From: Azolla caroliniana
Taxonomy: Eukaryota > Polypodiophyta
Reading direction: 5' to 3'
Assembly (NCBI GenBank): GCA_043228905.1
Contig: JBHGNT010000013.1
Span: 14,074,001-14,138,000, forward strand
DNA: 64,000 bases
Part shown: positions 46,641 through 60,200 of the stretch, in pieces
How positions within the stretch are numbered: the stretch's first letter is position 1
How the letters are laid out: each line of letters begins with the position of its first letter
Position numbers and translations under genes: made by a program
The notes under the pieces: generated by a model
The model's database searches: none
The model's input: the letters and a program-made list of their open reading frames with translations, nothing else
What the model was told of the DNA's origin: nothing

Positions 46641-48399
46641 AGTTGTACAAATCTCGACTATGCTGGATGACTAGAAAGACAAAAATCAACCTTTGGTTTT
46701 TTTTCCTCTCCCCAAACACAATCCTCTCATATTCATATTGTGCGTAATCCTCATTCATAAAGTTCTTGAACATCAAGAGACACATGTGAAAATGTTCCAC
46801 TCTTAGTTTCATTGGCGATATCTTACCTCTTAGAAAGTTTGAAAATCTCTCTCCCACACTAGCAAGTCATGGTTTTATTGGTCAACAAGTCTCAAATTCC
46901 AAACTAGCCAATTTCTTTAGACACATCTAGGATACAACATGGAACACTTTGCCCCTCTTCACCCATACCCACCAAGTCCATAGTACTAGATATCTTTTCC
47001 CATGACCTCACTTGGGTTCATAAAAAATGAGAAAACACAAGTTAAATCAGATATTTCAACCTCGTAACAAAACTATAGCCATTATCATCTAAATGATACA
47101 AAACTCTTATGCATAAGTGCTTGTTTTTCTAATAATATAGAATTTGGTGGCATAGGTTTCAATCAATAATCAATTCATCATGTTCATACATTTGCCATTT
47201 ACAATATTTTATTACAAATATTGTTCTAATTTCCTCATTGTATGACCTTAACTAAAAATTACATATTACAAAAATTACAAAAAGCACTAATATTTTCTCA
47301 GCCTATTTCAAAAACATTACCTTGTTTATGTACTACCACATAAAATTTCTTGTAATGAAAATTCAAAGGAGAGAAGCTTGAAGTGTTTTATAGGAGCTGA
47401 CTAAAGTTCATGCCACATAAGGAGCACATGACAAGCAACCTAGCATAATATCTCACATGCAAAACATCTCTTACACTTCTTACATCCTTAACTAAATTAC
47501 ACTTCTGTGTTTTACTCATTGATAGGCTTCAATTCTGCTATACTACCACATACTAACTTAACTCGATAAAAACTTGTTAAGTCTACATTCATAGCATGAT
47601 CCCCATTGAATCAGATTATTCATTTCCAAATAAAAACTCATTGAAGCCACGTTCATGGCATGCTCTCCATTGACTCAGATTATCCCTTATTTTCATCAAA
47701 ACCACAAACATCATTTTGAACTTAAGAGGAGCCATTTAGCCTCAAGTCAATTTGATACACATAGATTCAACCTCGAAAATTACTATCCATTTGAATTCAT
47801 GGTTTGCAACATCCAACAAGAAACCATGAAAATGCAAATCACCACATTAGGTTATGAAAGCACCCTAAAAAGAATGTCAACACGTGACCTTTGATAATAA
47901 ATAGTTCCAAAAGGTGAAATACAAAGAACAAATCATAACTAGCTATCAAGAAAATGATTAAGAAACCACCCAGAATATGCATAGGAATCTTATATATTAC
48001 AAGTAAAAACTCTGCTTTATACAGACATGAGCACACTCAATCTTTACAAGCCTATATCTGTGACATAAGTCTGAACATTCTGATTCAATAAACTCATCCA
48101 ATTTCACAGATCTGCTGGTCATAAAAAACTGAAACCAGATTAATGACAGCAGTAATATATCTTTTACCGAAGACCATGAATATCTGTTCTTTCCAAGCTG
48201 AAAATAATTATGATAAATAGTTCTATGGACATATTTGCATAGGTATACTTCGAAATGAATTTTATTTCCTTCAAATAGGCAAGACACCCATATGAATCTC
48301 AACTAAGTTGATTATAATGTTGTAGTTACATAACATTTTACAGGGGCAAAGAATCCAGGTATACACAACTCAACCAAAACTATGCTTTTGCACTCTGAT
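46641..48399. other. AT-rich intergenic region, no gene recognised
   Basis: No ORF with a recognisable domain on either strand. The right part is downstream of the FtsHi5-like stop codon and would hold its 3'UTR. Confidence 0.5.
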
Positions 48400-48461
48400 A
48401 ACAGATTTCTGACGAGCATTGATCTCAAATAACAGATTTCCGACGAGCATTGATCTCAAAT
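48400..48461. repeat. 31-bp perfect-length tandem duplication
   Basis: Two adjacent copies of a 31-bp unit starting aacagattt and ending ctcaaat, with one substitution (ttctg / ttccg), 190 bp past the FtsHi5-like stop codon. Confidence 0.9.
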
Positions 48462-48650
48462 AAAATTGCTCCTGTCTCACTTGAATCAAAAAGTTGCACC
48501 TTACAAAGCTAGAAGGGTTCCCCTTTTATTCTCTCCCAATATCTGTTTTCAGTGGCTTTTTATAGGAACAAAAGCTGTAGTGTACATGGAATTCGTTCCA
48601 TTAACGATTACGTGAATCTCAGCTCAACTTAACAATTTGAGGCACTTGCA

Positions 48651-51185
48651 CTAATTCCACTCAAAATCATCAAATATGGCCTGAAGAAAATATATATAGA
48701 AGTTAGGGCTTCACCAAAATAAACTGCCAAGAAAACTGGGTTGCCTATTTGCAATCAAACCATCAGGTGATCAAGGGCGTTGTATATGTAAATCCATTTG
48801 TAAAGTGTTTTACACTAACGGATAGGCGTAAGTATCCTCTGTTGTTCCGCTGTTACCTGTTCCAATCAAACTACTAAGATAAGGTACATATATACAATCC
48901 AGAGCTTTGGCCAACAATGAATAACTCAAAGGTTGTGACACTACTAGAAGGATATAAAGTTAGACTTATTTTGTTTTTTATAAAGGATCCTAAATAAAAT
49001 ATAAAGAAAGTGCTTACAATCTTATCATTGTAAGGAACAAGCTCGAATGGATCCTCCTCAAATATGGCCCCATTCTCCTTCATTAATCTTGCAAGATCCT
49101 GCATTATAGAAGTTGTAGATATAAGTACGTTCTACCCGCTATTTCATCAATTATATGATAAAGAATTTCAACTGATCATTTTTGTTGTTCGCATTAACAA
49201 GGATCAATAACAAATGGATTTTAGTGATCTTTGAATAATTCATGACATTATCAAGTTACTAGACGGTAGATATCTTCCAAGGAACTTTAAGAAATCAATA
49301 AAACCAATATTGAAATATTTCAGCGATTGTAACTTCTCATGATGGAAGAAATAATTATTCGTTTTAATTATGCGACTCATGATTTTATCAGAATACAAAA
49401 AAAATTATATCTTTCATATTCCTAGTTTTTTATTTGTTGACGGTTGTTTTATATGCTTACTCAACTGATAGCTCCAAGATGTTTGACGAGGGATCCAGGC
49501 TTTGTTCTTTAAATTAGAACTATCTTATAAATTTTTAGAATACAAGAGGAGAATTTTACAACATCACATTTATTGAATATATCACCTTCTTAGAAATGGA
49601 ATCAAACTGCAAAAGATGCTCAAGAAGTGCATCTAACACATTCCGGTTCTTTGCAATCATTTCTGCTGCTCTATCAGTTGCAGCCTCATAAAGCTGCAAG
49701 AAGATGTTTACAACTTCATGTCAGCCATTGAATCCTCCATAAATGTAATCAATGATGAAAGTTATTGGCATACCTCACGCGCTTTAGCTTCTAATTCAAG
49801 TTCCAAATCATCACCCATACTCAACGTAACATCCTGTGTTTAAGGAAGGCATCAGTTGTTCCTCTGCTGAGGGTTTGTCAAAAGCAAGGTACTGAAGACA
49901 AAGAAACAAAATTCTGAAGGAAGACTATGTAGAAACCAAAAGTCTAAGTTACCACAATGCAAGCCTGGTAACTGTAAAACCTAAACGCTGTCACCCATAT
50001 ACAATTGAAGTTGCCAAACCAAAAACTCATGATCTTATTACCAAAAATGTATAAAGCATCATAAACCATACACTATTTCAAGATGGCCATTACAAATTAC
50101 TTTGCACTGTAAAGTTGTAACTTGTCAACAAATAGGTTTACCTTAGATGGTGAAGCATATATTGTGGGGCTGTTATCAGGTCCCCATCCATACTCCAAGA
50201 CCATTGAAGACGCAATCTACAGGATGAATTTTAGGGTTTGAAGTATCAATGTTTAAATGTCTTAAGAAACGTGCGTAACTAAAGTTCTAGTCTGTGAGCC
50301 TTACAGAGCAAGTCTTACCTTCTTTGCCTCTTGGATTTCATATTTTGACAAATCGTTCTGCTCACCAAAAGGTAATAGTAGTTGTGCAGCAATAGATGAA
50401 CCAAAACAAAGAACTAATTTCTTTTCATAGTATGACCTTGTAAGTGTTTTCGTTTCCTCATAGCCACCTTCTCTCCTCTTTGAAAACCTCGTAAAGCCAA
50501 TGCCCTACAATTCACCCACCAACAGGCATTAAAAATATGGAACCTTGAAAGTAAAAATCATAGACCCCTTCTCATTGAGTTGCTAGAAAAAGCCCTCCAT
50601 TGAGAGTACGCTTACTGTGTTCTGGTAAGAGAGCTTTTGAGGCATATTATAGAAACTAATAATACCTCCCATGAACTTTTGTCAAGCCAAACATTCTCAA
50701 CAATGTCAAAATTTGGAAGCAGGGCACAGATCAAGCCACGTCCAGCAGCCCAGACAGCGTGCGGAAATTTAAATTCCCTTGTCCACTGTCAACACGCATC
50801 AATACTAGTATTAATTTGATGCAGCCCTTTCTAGCAAGCCATTTTTATTGATTTACAAGTTTCAATGTGCAGTATGTGTTTCTAATTGAAATATGATTTC
50901 AAACTTGTTATTCCATGAACTGCAGAATTTAGAAAAGAAATGTTGTCCCATATTAAAAACGAAATGTCTCTCTGAAAATGTTGTCCCATATTAGAAAAGA
51001 AAAGAATTTAAAAGTGTTCATTGATGACAATTTAATGTTCAGAGACTGAATGGAAACGTTGGACCCAACCACCATCTCTTACAAAACACAAGTGATCCAC
51101 ATCAAGTGACAGGAAAGACAGAAGTCTAAAGCGATATATTCATGTGTATGTCTGCTTCTACTTGTTTAGAAAGCTTCATAGAGAC

Positions 51186-51224
<39 letters not shown>

Positions 51225-54200
51225 CGTATACGTATACGTATACGTATATGTATATGTATATGTATATTTATACGTACACGTATACGTATATGTATATAGA
51301 CAGTTTCTATGGGGCGTAGAGAAAGTCTTTTAGGAACCAGGAGCCATGAGAAATTAGAATTACATGCACGGTATATATATATATATATTATATATATATA
51401 TATTATATATATATATATATATATATTCTTTTAGCTAAAGTTTGCAAATGAAATCTGTATTTTGATTCTATGTTAATAAACAAAGTTTTTATCTATGATG
51501 AGATAGAATCCAGTTTCAAAATATTATTCTCCCCTTTCGGTCTGACTTTGAACAAATGATGAACATAATTATATTTTCCATGATTAGCACAAACACAACA
51601 CATCAGTAACTTCAGAACTATTTTCTATGGATTGTCTACACTTGAAAGTGAACATGTGTAATTCTCACGTAATATACTTAAGGACATGCGGTAATTTAAG
51701 GACATTTCTATGAAAGTTTATGCATGTAATACAAGTTACAGCAAACGCAATACGTTAATTAAATAATCACTGACAAGCATTGTACATGTAAATTTAAAAA
51801 TTGCACATGTACTGTGCATTATTTATTTGAATTCAGCAGCATACATCCTGTGTATTATTCTAATTCAACTACTCACAATGTAGCCAGGGTTGCGATACTC
51901 GATGCCAGGTTGACTCTCATTGAACACATCAATGCATGCTACAGCTGCTTCAACATCCTCTTTTGTAACCTTCAAATCCAACCAATCCCTCAAACCAGAT
52001 TTCCAGCTCTTCATCCACTTGGAATTCGCAATCCATCCAGGTGTAATTTTGTTAAATTTCTACATGGAAGATTCTCAAGTCAGTAGTGATCCCATGTGGT
52101 CACGAATACCATACTTTAAACATACTAAGATTTTTTGTGATTTGAAAACAATGATGACAAAAGTTGTTCAATTTGGACATAAAAAACAGAAACCATAAAA
52201 ATTCAAATAAAACTCATGCATTTGAATGCTTATACATTGTACCTCAAGAAACATCTAACATACAAAGATGAAGAACTTCAATCTTAAAAACAGTTGAAGA
52301 TTTCTGTCAGTTTACTTATATTTATGATTGGAAAAGATAAAAGTAATCAAAGGGTAAATCAGAACTGGCATTCATAGCAATCTCTATGATTGTCAACCTC
52401 AAACAATGGAAAAACTATCATAATTTGCATTTGTGTGAGACACATTACCACAAGCCATTTAAAGATGGTGAATAGTTCCTCATCATCGGTATATTTCCAT
52501 GACGCAAAGCTTGATTCCAAACCTCTTGGAACTGCCTTTAATTGTTGAGGTGTCATCCCATCTGTTTTCCTTGCCATCTGCTTCCAGAAACACCAAAAAC
52601 ACCACTTGTCTTTACGTTATCTAAATGCAAAATGATAGAGAACCTATCTATGAAGAGTCTTTTTTTGTACAGTGCACCAGTTTAGATTTTAACACAAAGC
52701 AATACATACCTCCTTCCAGTCTACAAGCTCTATTAAATCATCATCCATTGTTGCTTCTGCAGATTTCCGCAATATAAATTCACGCTCAGTTTTACTTGGC
52801 ATTGGCAGCGCGATAGTTCGGTCCATCCTTCCTGGCCTCCTCAGAGCCTCATCTATACTATCCGGTCGACTACAAGTGGCAAGGAGTACAACTCCTTCCT
52901 GTGTTTCAAAACTTCATAAAAACAAACACAAACTTAATTACAATTTGTCATGAGATGCGGTCTATTCTAACTGCAGGAGAGCCTTAACCTACCCATCAAG
53001 CTCAACAAGGAGCTGATTAATCAATGATTCATGGTCTTGTTTTCTGGTGTCCCCAGAGTCACCACGTACACCAGCAAAATAGTCAAAGTCATCCAAAAAT
53101 ATGATTAGAGGGGCCTGCACAGAAAAGGCATAAACTGAGTGCTGACTGAAACATAAATTGAAAAACTAAGTAGAGTGTTTCAAGAATCTCTTCTAGAAAC
53201 CATTGTCACGATACATTATTCTAATCCGGTTGATGTGGATCATGAAATTATTTTCCATTTTAATCTATTCTACCTATTCATGAGCTCATTTGAAGTAACG
53301 CAATATCTATTAGGGTCATACACAGACTTTCAAACTAAGAGAATCATTTTTTACAAAGTGAAAAATAAAGAAGTAAACTCCAATAATTGCAGGAGATAGA
53401 CCATTGACTCAATTAATGGTTTCTTTGTCTATGCACACTCTTTCTGCTACAATGTCAGTACTGTATATATATTTTCTGCAGAAGAGATAAGACCACTGGC
53501 TAAAACGAAGTTTTAGGAAACACTCAAATTCAATACGCTTTCATTTTACTTCCCATTGCTGAAAATTTGGAAAATCTCAAGATAGTATATGGCTCTATCC
53601 TACATTCAGTAATGAATCCCAAATCTGCTTGTGAAATGGTAAGTAAGGTAGACATCAGAGTTACAACTTATGAACCCCTGACAGCTTGTGCTTGAACTAC
53701 TTATTCTATTTTGTAAAATGCAAATGCTACTTGGCAAATACTGTTACTTTCATGATTTGCCCAAATAAAACTCGGATGAAACTGAATTATTACAAACCAA
53801 TTCTCTCGCTGTTTTGAATAGTTCGCGGACATTTGATGCTCCTTGACCAACCCATGCTCCACCCTCAAGTTCCATGCCATCCAATTCCACAACGGGAACT
53901 CTTGCTTCAGCAGCTATAGCCATTGCAAGTGACGTCTTCCCTGTCCCAGGTTCACCAACTATGAGGACACCCTGTTAATATTTATAACATTTTGAATTTT
54001 CACACATAGTGAATCATAATTTGTACAGAAACCAAAAATTTTAATATGCCCTCGTAATGAGTGTTTACCCGAGGTGGTCGTGCACCCATGTCCTTGAATA
54101 TTGAGGGATCGCGTAGAAAAGTAATTATTTCATTTATTTCATCCTTCACCATGTCAAGCCCAGCAAAATCTTGTAGTCTCAGCTCTGGCTTTTTTATTCT

Positions 54201-57200
54201 CTGTACATAAAACAAACATAAGCTTGAATATAAAGTAAGCATGAAACTGAAACTACCTGACCCCTTACTTAATCCCTAACACGTGATCATCCTTCTAAAC
54301 CTTACACAAGAAATGACTCCCTGCATATCAGATGACTCTGCAATATGGTCCAACAAAAGCCATCATTTTGGGGCTAAACCCCCAACACTAGAGGTTTCTC
54401 ACATTCCAAAATTTTCTTTATCTTCAATTCAATATACATGAACCCTCGAATGAAAATAGGGTTTTGCCACCTTCTCATGCATACATGTATGTTTCTAACT
54501 ATTTGCGCAAATTTAACCCAAATAAGAACTTTGTGGTTACACTGTAAATGTATTTGTGTGCTTGGAATGTGGTTTGGTGCCTTCACATTCATATTGCAAA
54601 TAATCATTTATCACTACTCTACTTTGCGATTCAGCCCATTTTGGAAGTCAATGACCACCCATATAGATCCTTATACAATAGCTTTAACTGACTATAGTAG
54701 GAATTCAGAATCTACATTTAATACTAGAGTTTCCCTCTTAAGCAGTTGCACGTACCTTCCTACCAAATATTTTTAATTTTCTTTCAAATCAATAGACCTG
54801 CCAGACATAGGTACAAGTTTTTCATACCTTCATTCTGTCGAATGCTTTCCGCACAGGATCCTCTATAGCTTTGGGATTGTCTGCTTTCAACTTCTTCATT
54901 ATCTCCTTCTGAAAATAAAAAAGTTTCCTCTCACTCTTCTCTCTAGTGATAAACAAAGTATGATTTATAGGACTTTTTGTCTCAATGATTGCCCACATGG
55001 TAAGGAGCAAAACATCAATTCCCCAAGATATAATTTGGGCTGAGATAGGAACAGCCCCAATAGTACCCGGGAACTAATCTAATCAGTGACCCGTAGCCAG
55101 CATCTTTGTGAGCTCCCAAAGCAAAGGTACACAATATTGGCACTATCATCAAAATAGATTGAAGAACATGCACATAATCATTGTTTGTATGCTGAAATCC
55201 AAGAATGGTCCTGATCACATGGCATAGACATAAATGCACTACCCCCATACCAATATAGCTTGGACTGTCTACACTTGATGTTACAGGCATAACCTTAGAG
55301 ACCAATTCTAAAGGTTAATCTCAAACGATTAAAGGGTAGGTAAAGCTAGAAAAGCAATTATCCTACAACTTGAGACAACACATAAGGATTTGAGACACTA
55401 GTCAAGACATAGTGCTCTGTAAACACCTTTGGCACAGGATCTTATCCACAAAACTGAAAAAGGATTCATACTACACCATGGATTAAATGGATATCCATTT
55501 GTTTCAAGGATTGAGGTGGACCTTGGACTGATCTGCACCTCATTGCGCCAGTTGAGATAGAGATTGGTAGTACAGTTTACTACGAAATCCAAGGCCTCTT
55601 TAGGGAGTGATTTGGAGCACAACCCCGAGTCATGGACTTCTATGATCAAAGAGGTTTGGTGCTGTTTTATAACAGATCTGTATATTTAGAGAGTCTCGAC
55701 CATGCAGTAGCAGGCTGAGCCTGTAAAAGGCGGATTTCAGGCTTCTTCAGAAGTTTCTGCCAAGAGAATTCAGAGAAAGGACAACCAGAAAAACAAAAAA
55801 GAAATCTGCTTGACTGAGAAGTTCATTTGGCTCACTCTATACAACCAAGGATACGCAGATTATCACATAGAACATGTTGCATCCTTAGGAGAATGCGTAG
55901 TATCATTGCCGAAAATTGAGCATGATCCCCTAGGCAGTTCAATAACCTCTGCATTGAGACCATGCCAATTGTTTAGAATTAGAATTTTTATGGAGAGCGA
56001 GGAAACATATGAGGAAAGACCATGCCAATTGTTGTTAATGATGGTTCCATCCTTGTTGGGAGTCTTGAAAGATAATACAACCTTGTGACTAGGCTGCAAT
56101 CACAGTACAATGATATAGGAACCATGGGACAAAAAATTGGGAGGTGACAATGTACACAACAAAAAAGACATATCTGAGGTAGAACGTGTGGGAACTCTCA
56201 TGAGATGATGTCATATGGGATCCCCTAGGCAGTTCAATAACCTCTGCATTGAACTGCCTAGAATCTGCAACGCTTTAAATGCATTCTCTCTCTTCCACTT
56301 TTTCCAAGATATTCCCTCTTATTCCTAGTTTATCATACCTGTTTGGTAGTACAAGAGTCACCTAACTACCGAACAACCATTTCACCCACTTTCCCCAGTT
56401 TTGTATAAATAGGCTATACCAGCCTCTTTTGTAAAGACTTTTATTTTTGCTGCTACTTACAAACAAGCACTACTCTTTAGCTGTGTCTCTACTCTTTGCA
56501 ACCATTTTTTCTACTGCTGTCTAACAGCCTTCTCACAGCTTGGCTGTGTCAATTTTGTTCTAACAACTGTTCCGCTGCCGCTATTACCAGCTTTTCTCAC
56601 AAAGATGTCATTGTCAGACTAGGGACTGTGTGTCCAAAGTGGTGTAGCACCAATAGAAAGGCACACACTCAATGCCAAAGGCCACAAAACTGTAAAGAGA
56701 AGAACTAACAAAGAAGCCTTTCAACTGGCAGATACAATTAAGAATATCGTGTTCACATTAAAATAAATAGAAATAGAAGATCAATTCTGGGAGATTGGGG
56801 TGTTGTTCACTAGCATATAAATGCACTAACACATGATTTGAAAACTGTCCCCAAACATATTGATATACAGAGCCACCTCTAGAACACGCCCAAGAGTCAA
56901 TGTAATATCTGCACACTGACCAGAGGCTAGAAAAGGCGACTTCTCTGACATTCGAAACCCTAAGAAAATAAGATGGATCCAGGTGAATGGTCAAAGACTG
57001 GAAAGTGCCATGCATTTTACCAGAAAAAAGGTGTTGATTTCATGGACCCTGCTCAAGATGATAAAATCTGAGTAAAGTGAGACTCATAGACCTGACACTC
57101 TACATTATTTAGTCAGCTCCAGGAATCCACCATCAGTCACACATGCAAATATCCGTCCAAAACAGATGGCATTAGACAGACATGGACTAAATCAGAGCAT

Positions 57201-60200
57201 CCTCAATACGTAAGAAACCAGAGTAGTTCACTCCAAACAAGTTCTTACTCGCCAAATGGCTGGCTCCAAGAAACATCCTAAGACAGCAAGCATAAACTTA
57301 AAGGACAGCTGAAATTTTGATGAAGACATTTCAAATCCTAACAGACATTAATTCCTAAACCCCCCCCCCCAAAAAAAAAGGATTCAGAGTTAAACCAAGG
57401 TAAGGGTTATGTGAAAGAACTGAGAAGTATTAACCATGATTTCTCTAATTTCCTCTCTTTCAAGTTTATAAACCTCGCTCTCCATAAAGAAACCTAAGAT
57501 CAAATCTATGGCCAATTGAATCTGATGATATGCGGCACTAGCAAAGTAAAAAGAAAAATGGTTTCTAACTAACAAAAAACAATAAGCCTTGAAAACCAAC
57601 TTGCCATGTCAAAGAAAAACTAAAATTTAAGCCAGTAATTTTCACTTTGTACTTGTTTTCTTGCATTGATCCTAGCCATGCATTTAGGATTTTTATAAAG
57701 CAAGCCCTATAACTCAATAGTAGGATAATAAAACAACTTACCCCTTTTTTCTGCTTCCATTCCACTTCATTCATCTCTTCCCCTGTGCCAAGAAACTGGT
57801 CCAACACTTTGACCACAAATCTTGTAAAGTATGTAAACGGCATCCATAGAACATAACACTTTACAGGTAGTGCTATCCACCACGCAGCTGAGCTCTCACC
57901 TTGCCCATAACGATCTTCCATTATCTTCTGGATTTGTTTCTTCAACTCCATTAGTAAAGGGGCTTCACTTCTTGGAGGCGCATTATCTGGTAGTTGCAGT
58001 CCTACCCAGATTCGGAACTAAAACAAAACAAATGACAATCTTCCATCAACCGTGAACATCTTTCCCTATTCATAGATAATGAAGATGTGCTTATCATTTG
58101 AATGCATACCAGCTTTGGAAATCTTTCTAGTATCGGAAAGAATAACCGTCCCAGAATTTCTTCGAATGTTTCCGTCACAAACTTGAAATATCGTAAAATG
58201 ATTGCCTTGGCAGGAATAAACTTAAGTAAATCAATAGTGGCACTAAAAAATAGTTTAAAGGGCAAGAAGGAGACACGTATAGGGTTCAACTGACTAAAGG
58301 GTATCCTCATAAATTCTACAGAAACAGGAATTCCAGATCCTAGTAGTTTAAGATGCAATGCGTCTGCGCCCCCATAGTTCAAATAGATATCATCATAAAC
58401 CTGAATACGTGGAAGACACACAACTATGTCAGTACAGTACATATTTCTCAAAGTTATGTTGGTTCTACTTCTTTTCCTAAAAAACTTACATTATGATTTC
58501 TTCCTTTTCAGGAAGCAAGGGTAGAGCTTCAAGACAAAATCATGAATACAATGCATTCTTTTTGTTTTTCTGGCTCTCAGATACACAGTACATCGATTAT
58601 AATAATTAAACTCGGTATCCTAACTCTTCCATATAGGGGAGGGAATCCAACTAGGTCAGGTCACAAATACTTCAAAACATAGTCAACAAACCAAAAATTC
58701 AGACTGCTTTAACTAATCAGATAGGTAATGACCCTCATACAAATAAATGGAAACTCCAAAACTTTTAGCATCAACATTTGACAATTTCTTGTTATCCTCC
58801 TGAGTAAGCTAGAAGATTCTCCACATCCTCAGATTATTGATTGGACCTTTGATACAATGACATCATAAGATGTTTAAGATAGAGGTTAATGAATTCATAT
58901 ATGTGCATATTATAGGTTCATAGAATATTTAAATTCTGAATATGTAATCAAGACTTCAGATTTTCACAAGAAAAAGATTAATGTTGTCTTTATACATGCT
59001 AAATAGACTGCATAGTATACATAGGTTGATAAAATACTTAAATCTCTGACTGAATACATGATCAAATCTTCAGATTTAACCCAGAAACGTTTGTGTTGTC
59101 TTACATAGATATCGAAGACATATGTAACGGAGACAAAGTAAAACACACAACCTGAAGATCAGCAAAGAAAATCCGATCATCCCCTTTGACTTTGAAATTC
59201 ATTGCACCTCTATCCTGTCTAATTTTCACACTTTCTAAAAGCTCCTTGTCCACAGCATATTTGAGACCTTGAGGAGACATTTCCCATCGTTTCTCTCGCT
59301 CATTGTAGCACGCATCAGCTAACACTCTATCTCTGTATTTAAGGATGCGCTCCTGCAGATGAACTCCAAATGTTCATCACAAAATTACTGAACTTAAACT
59401 TGGTAAAAGAAAAATACAAGAAAAGTTCAGTTAATATTTCTTCATACTCATATCATCTAATACAAATAAAGAAACACTTTAAAATGTATGTAGCATATAT
59501 TTGTATAAGTACAATAATCAGGACTACTAGTGAGTGGGTGAGATGAAAGAGCTAGATTATTAAGTAATGAATTATGACTATCACAAATTTAAAAGCATGT
59601 CGTGAAAGAGGTAAATTATTGCGTAAAGAGTTTTTAAAACTTTAAAAAAACAATTAAATTTGAATATATATATATAATATATATCAAGATTTCAAGTGGG
59701 TGAAGAAGACATCCATATGCACGAGTGCAATGAGGTACTATTACAAGTTCAACAGTTGAGGAAAGTTCTATTGACCTTGTTACAGGCATAACCATAATTT
59801 ATCCCGGTGTAGTTTGTATTGTAGTACTCTACACACAAGGATAAGAGTGTGAAGGTTAATTGAGAGTGTAAAGAAGGGAGGATTAGTTTTAATCCTAGGG
59901 ATTGAGACAAACCTTACGGCCATGTGAACTAGCACGGGGGGCTTAGGTCTGGCTATAAATATGAGGCCTATCTATCCTCATTAGACACATTATACAACTA
60001 CATCGAGACTATGATGTTGTGGTGAACAGAATCTTGTGGCAAGCGCTCACCAATACGAGGTATGACTCGAAGCCATAGTGGTGGTATAGGACGCTGTAAA
60101 GGCTTGGGTCTGTATCAATCCCTTCGTTAGGGGATTGTCCAGTGGATCAGCACCCTTCTTTCTCTCTGTCTCTTAATTATCTTATCTATTTCCTTATTTA

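Noticed and set aside
51142-51333. Plus-strand ORF with (VYVY)n repeats
   Set aside because: Pure translation of a hexanucleotide microsatellite within an FtsHi5 intron.
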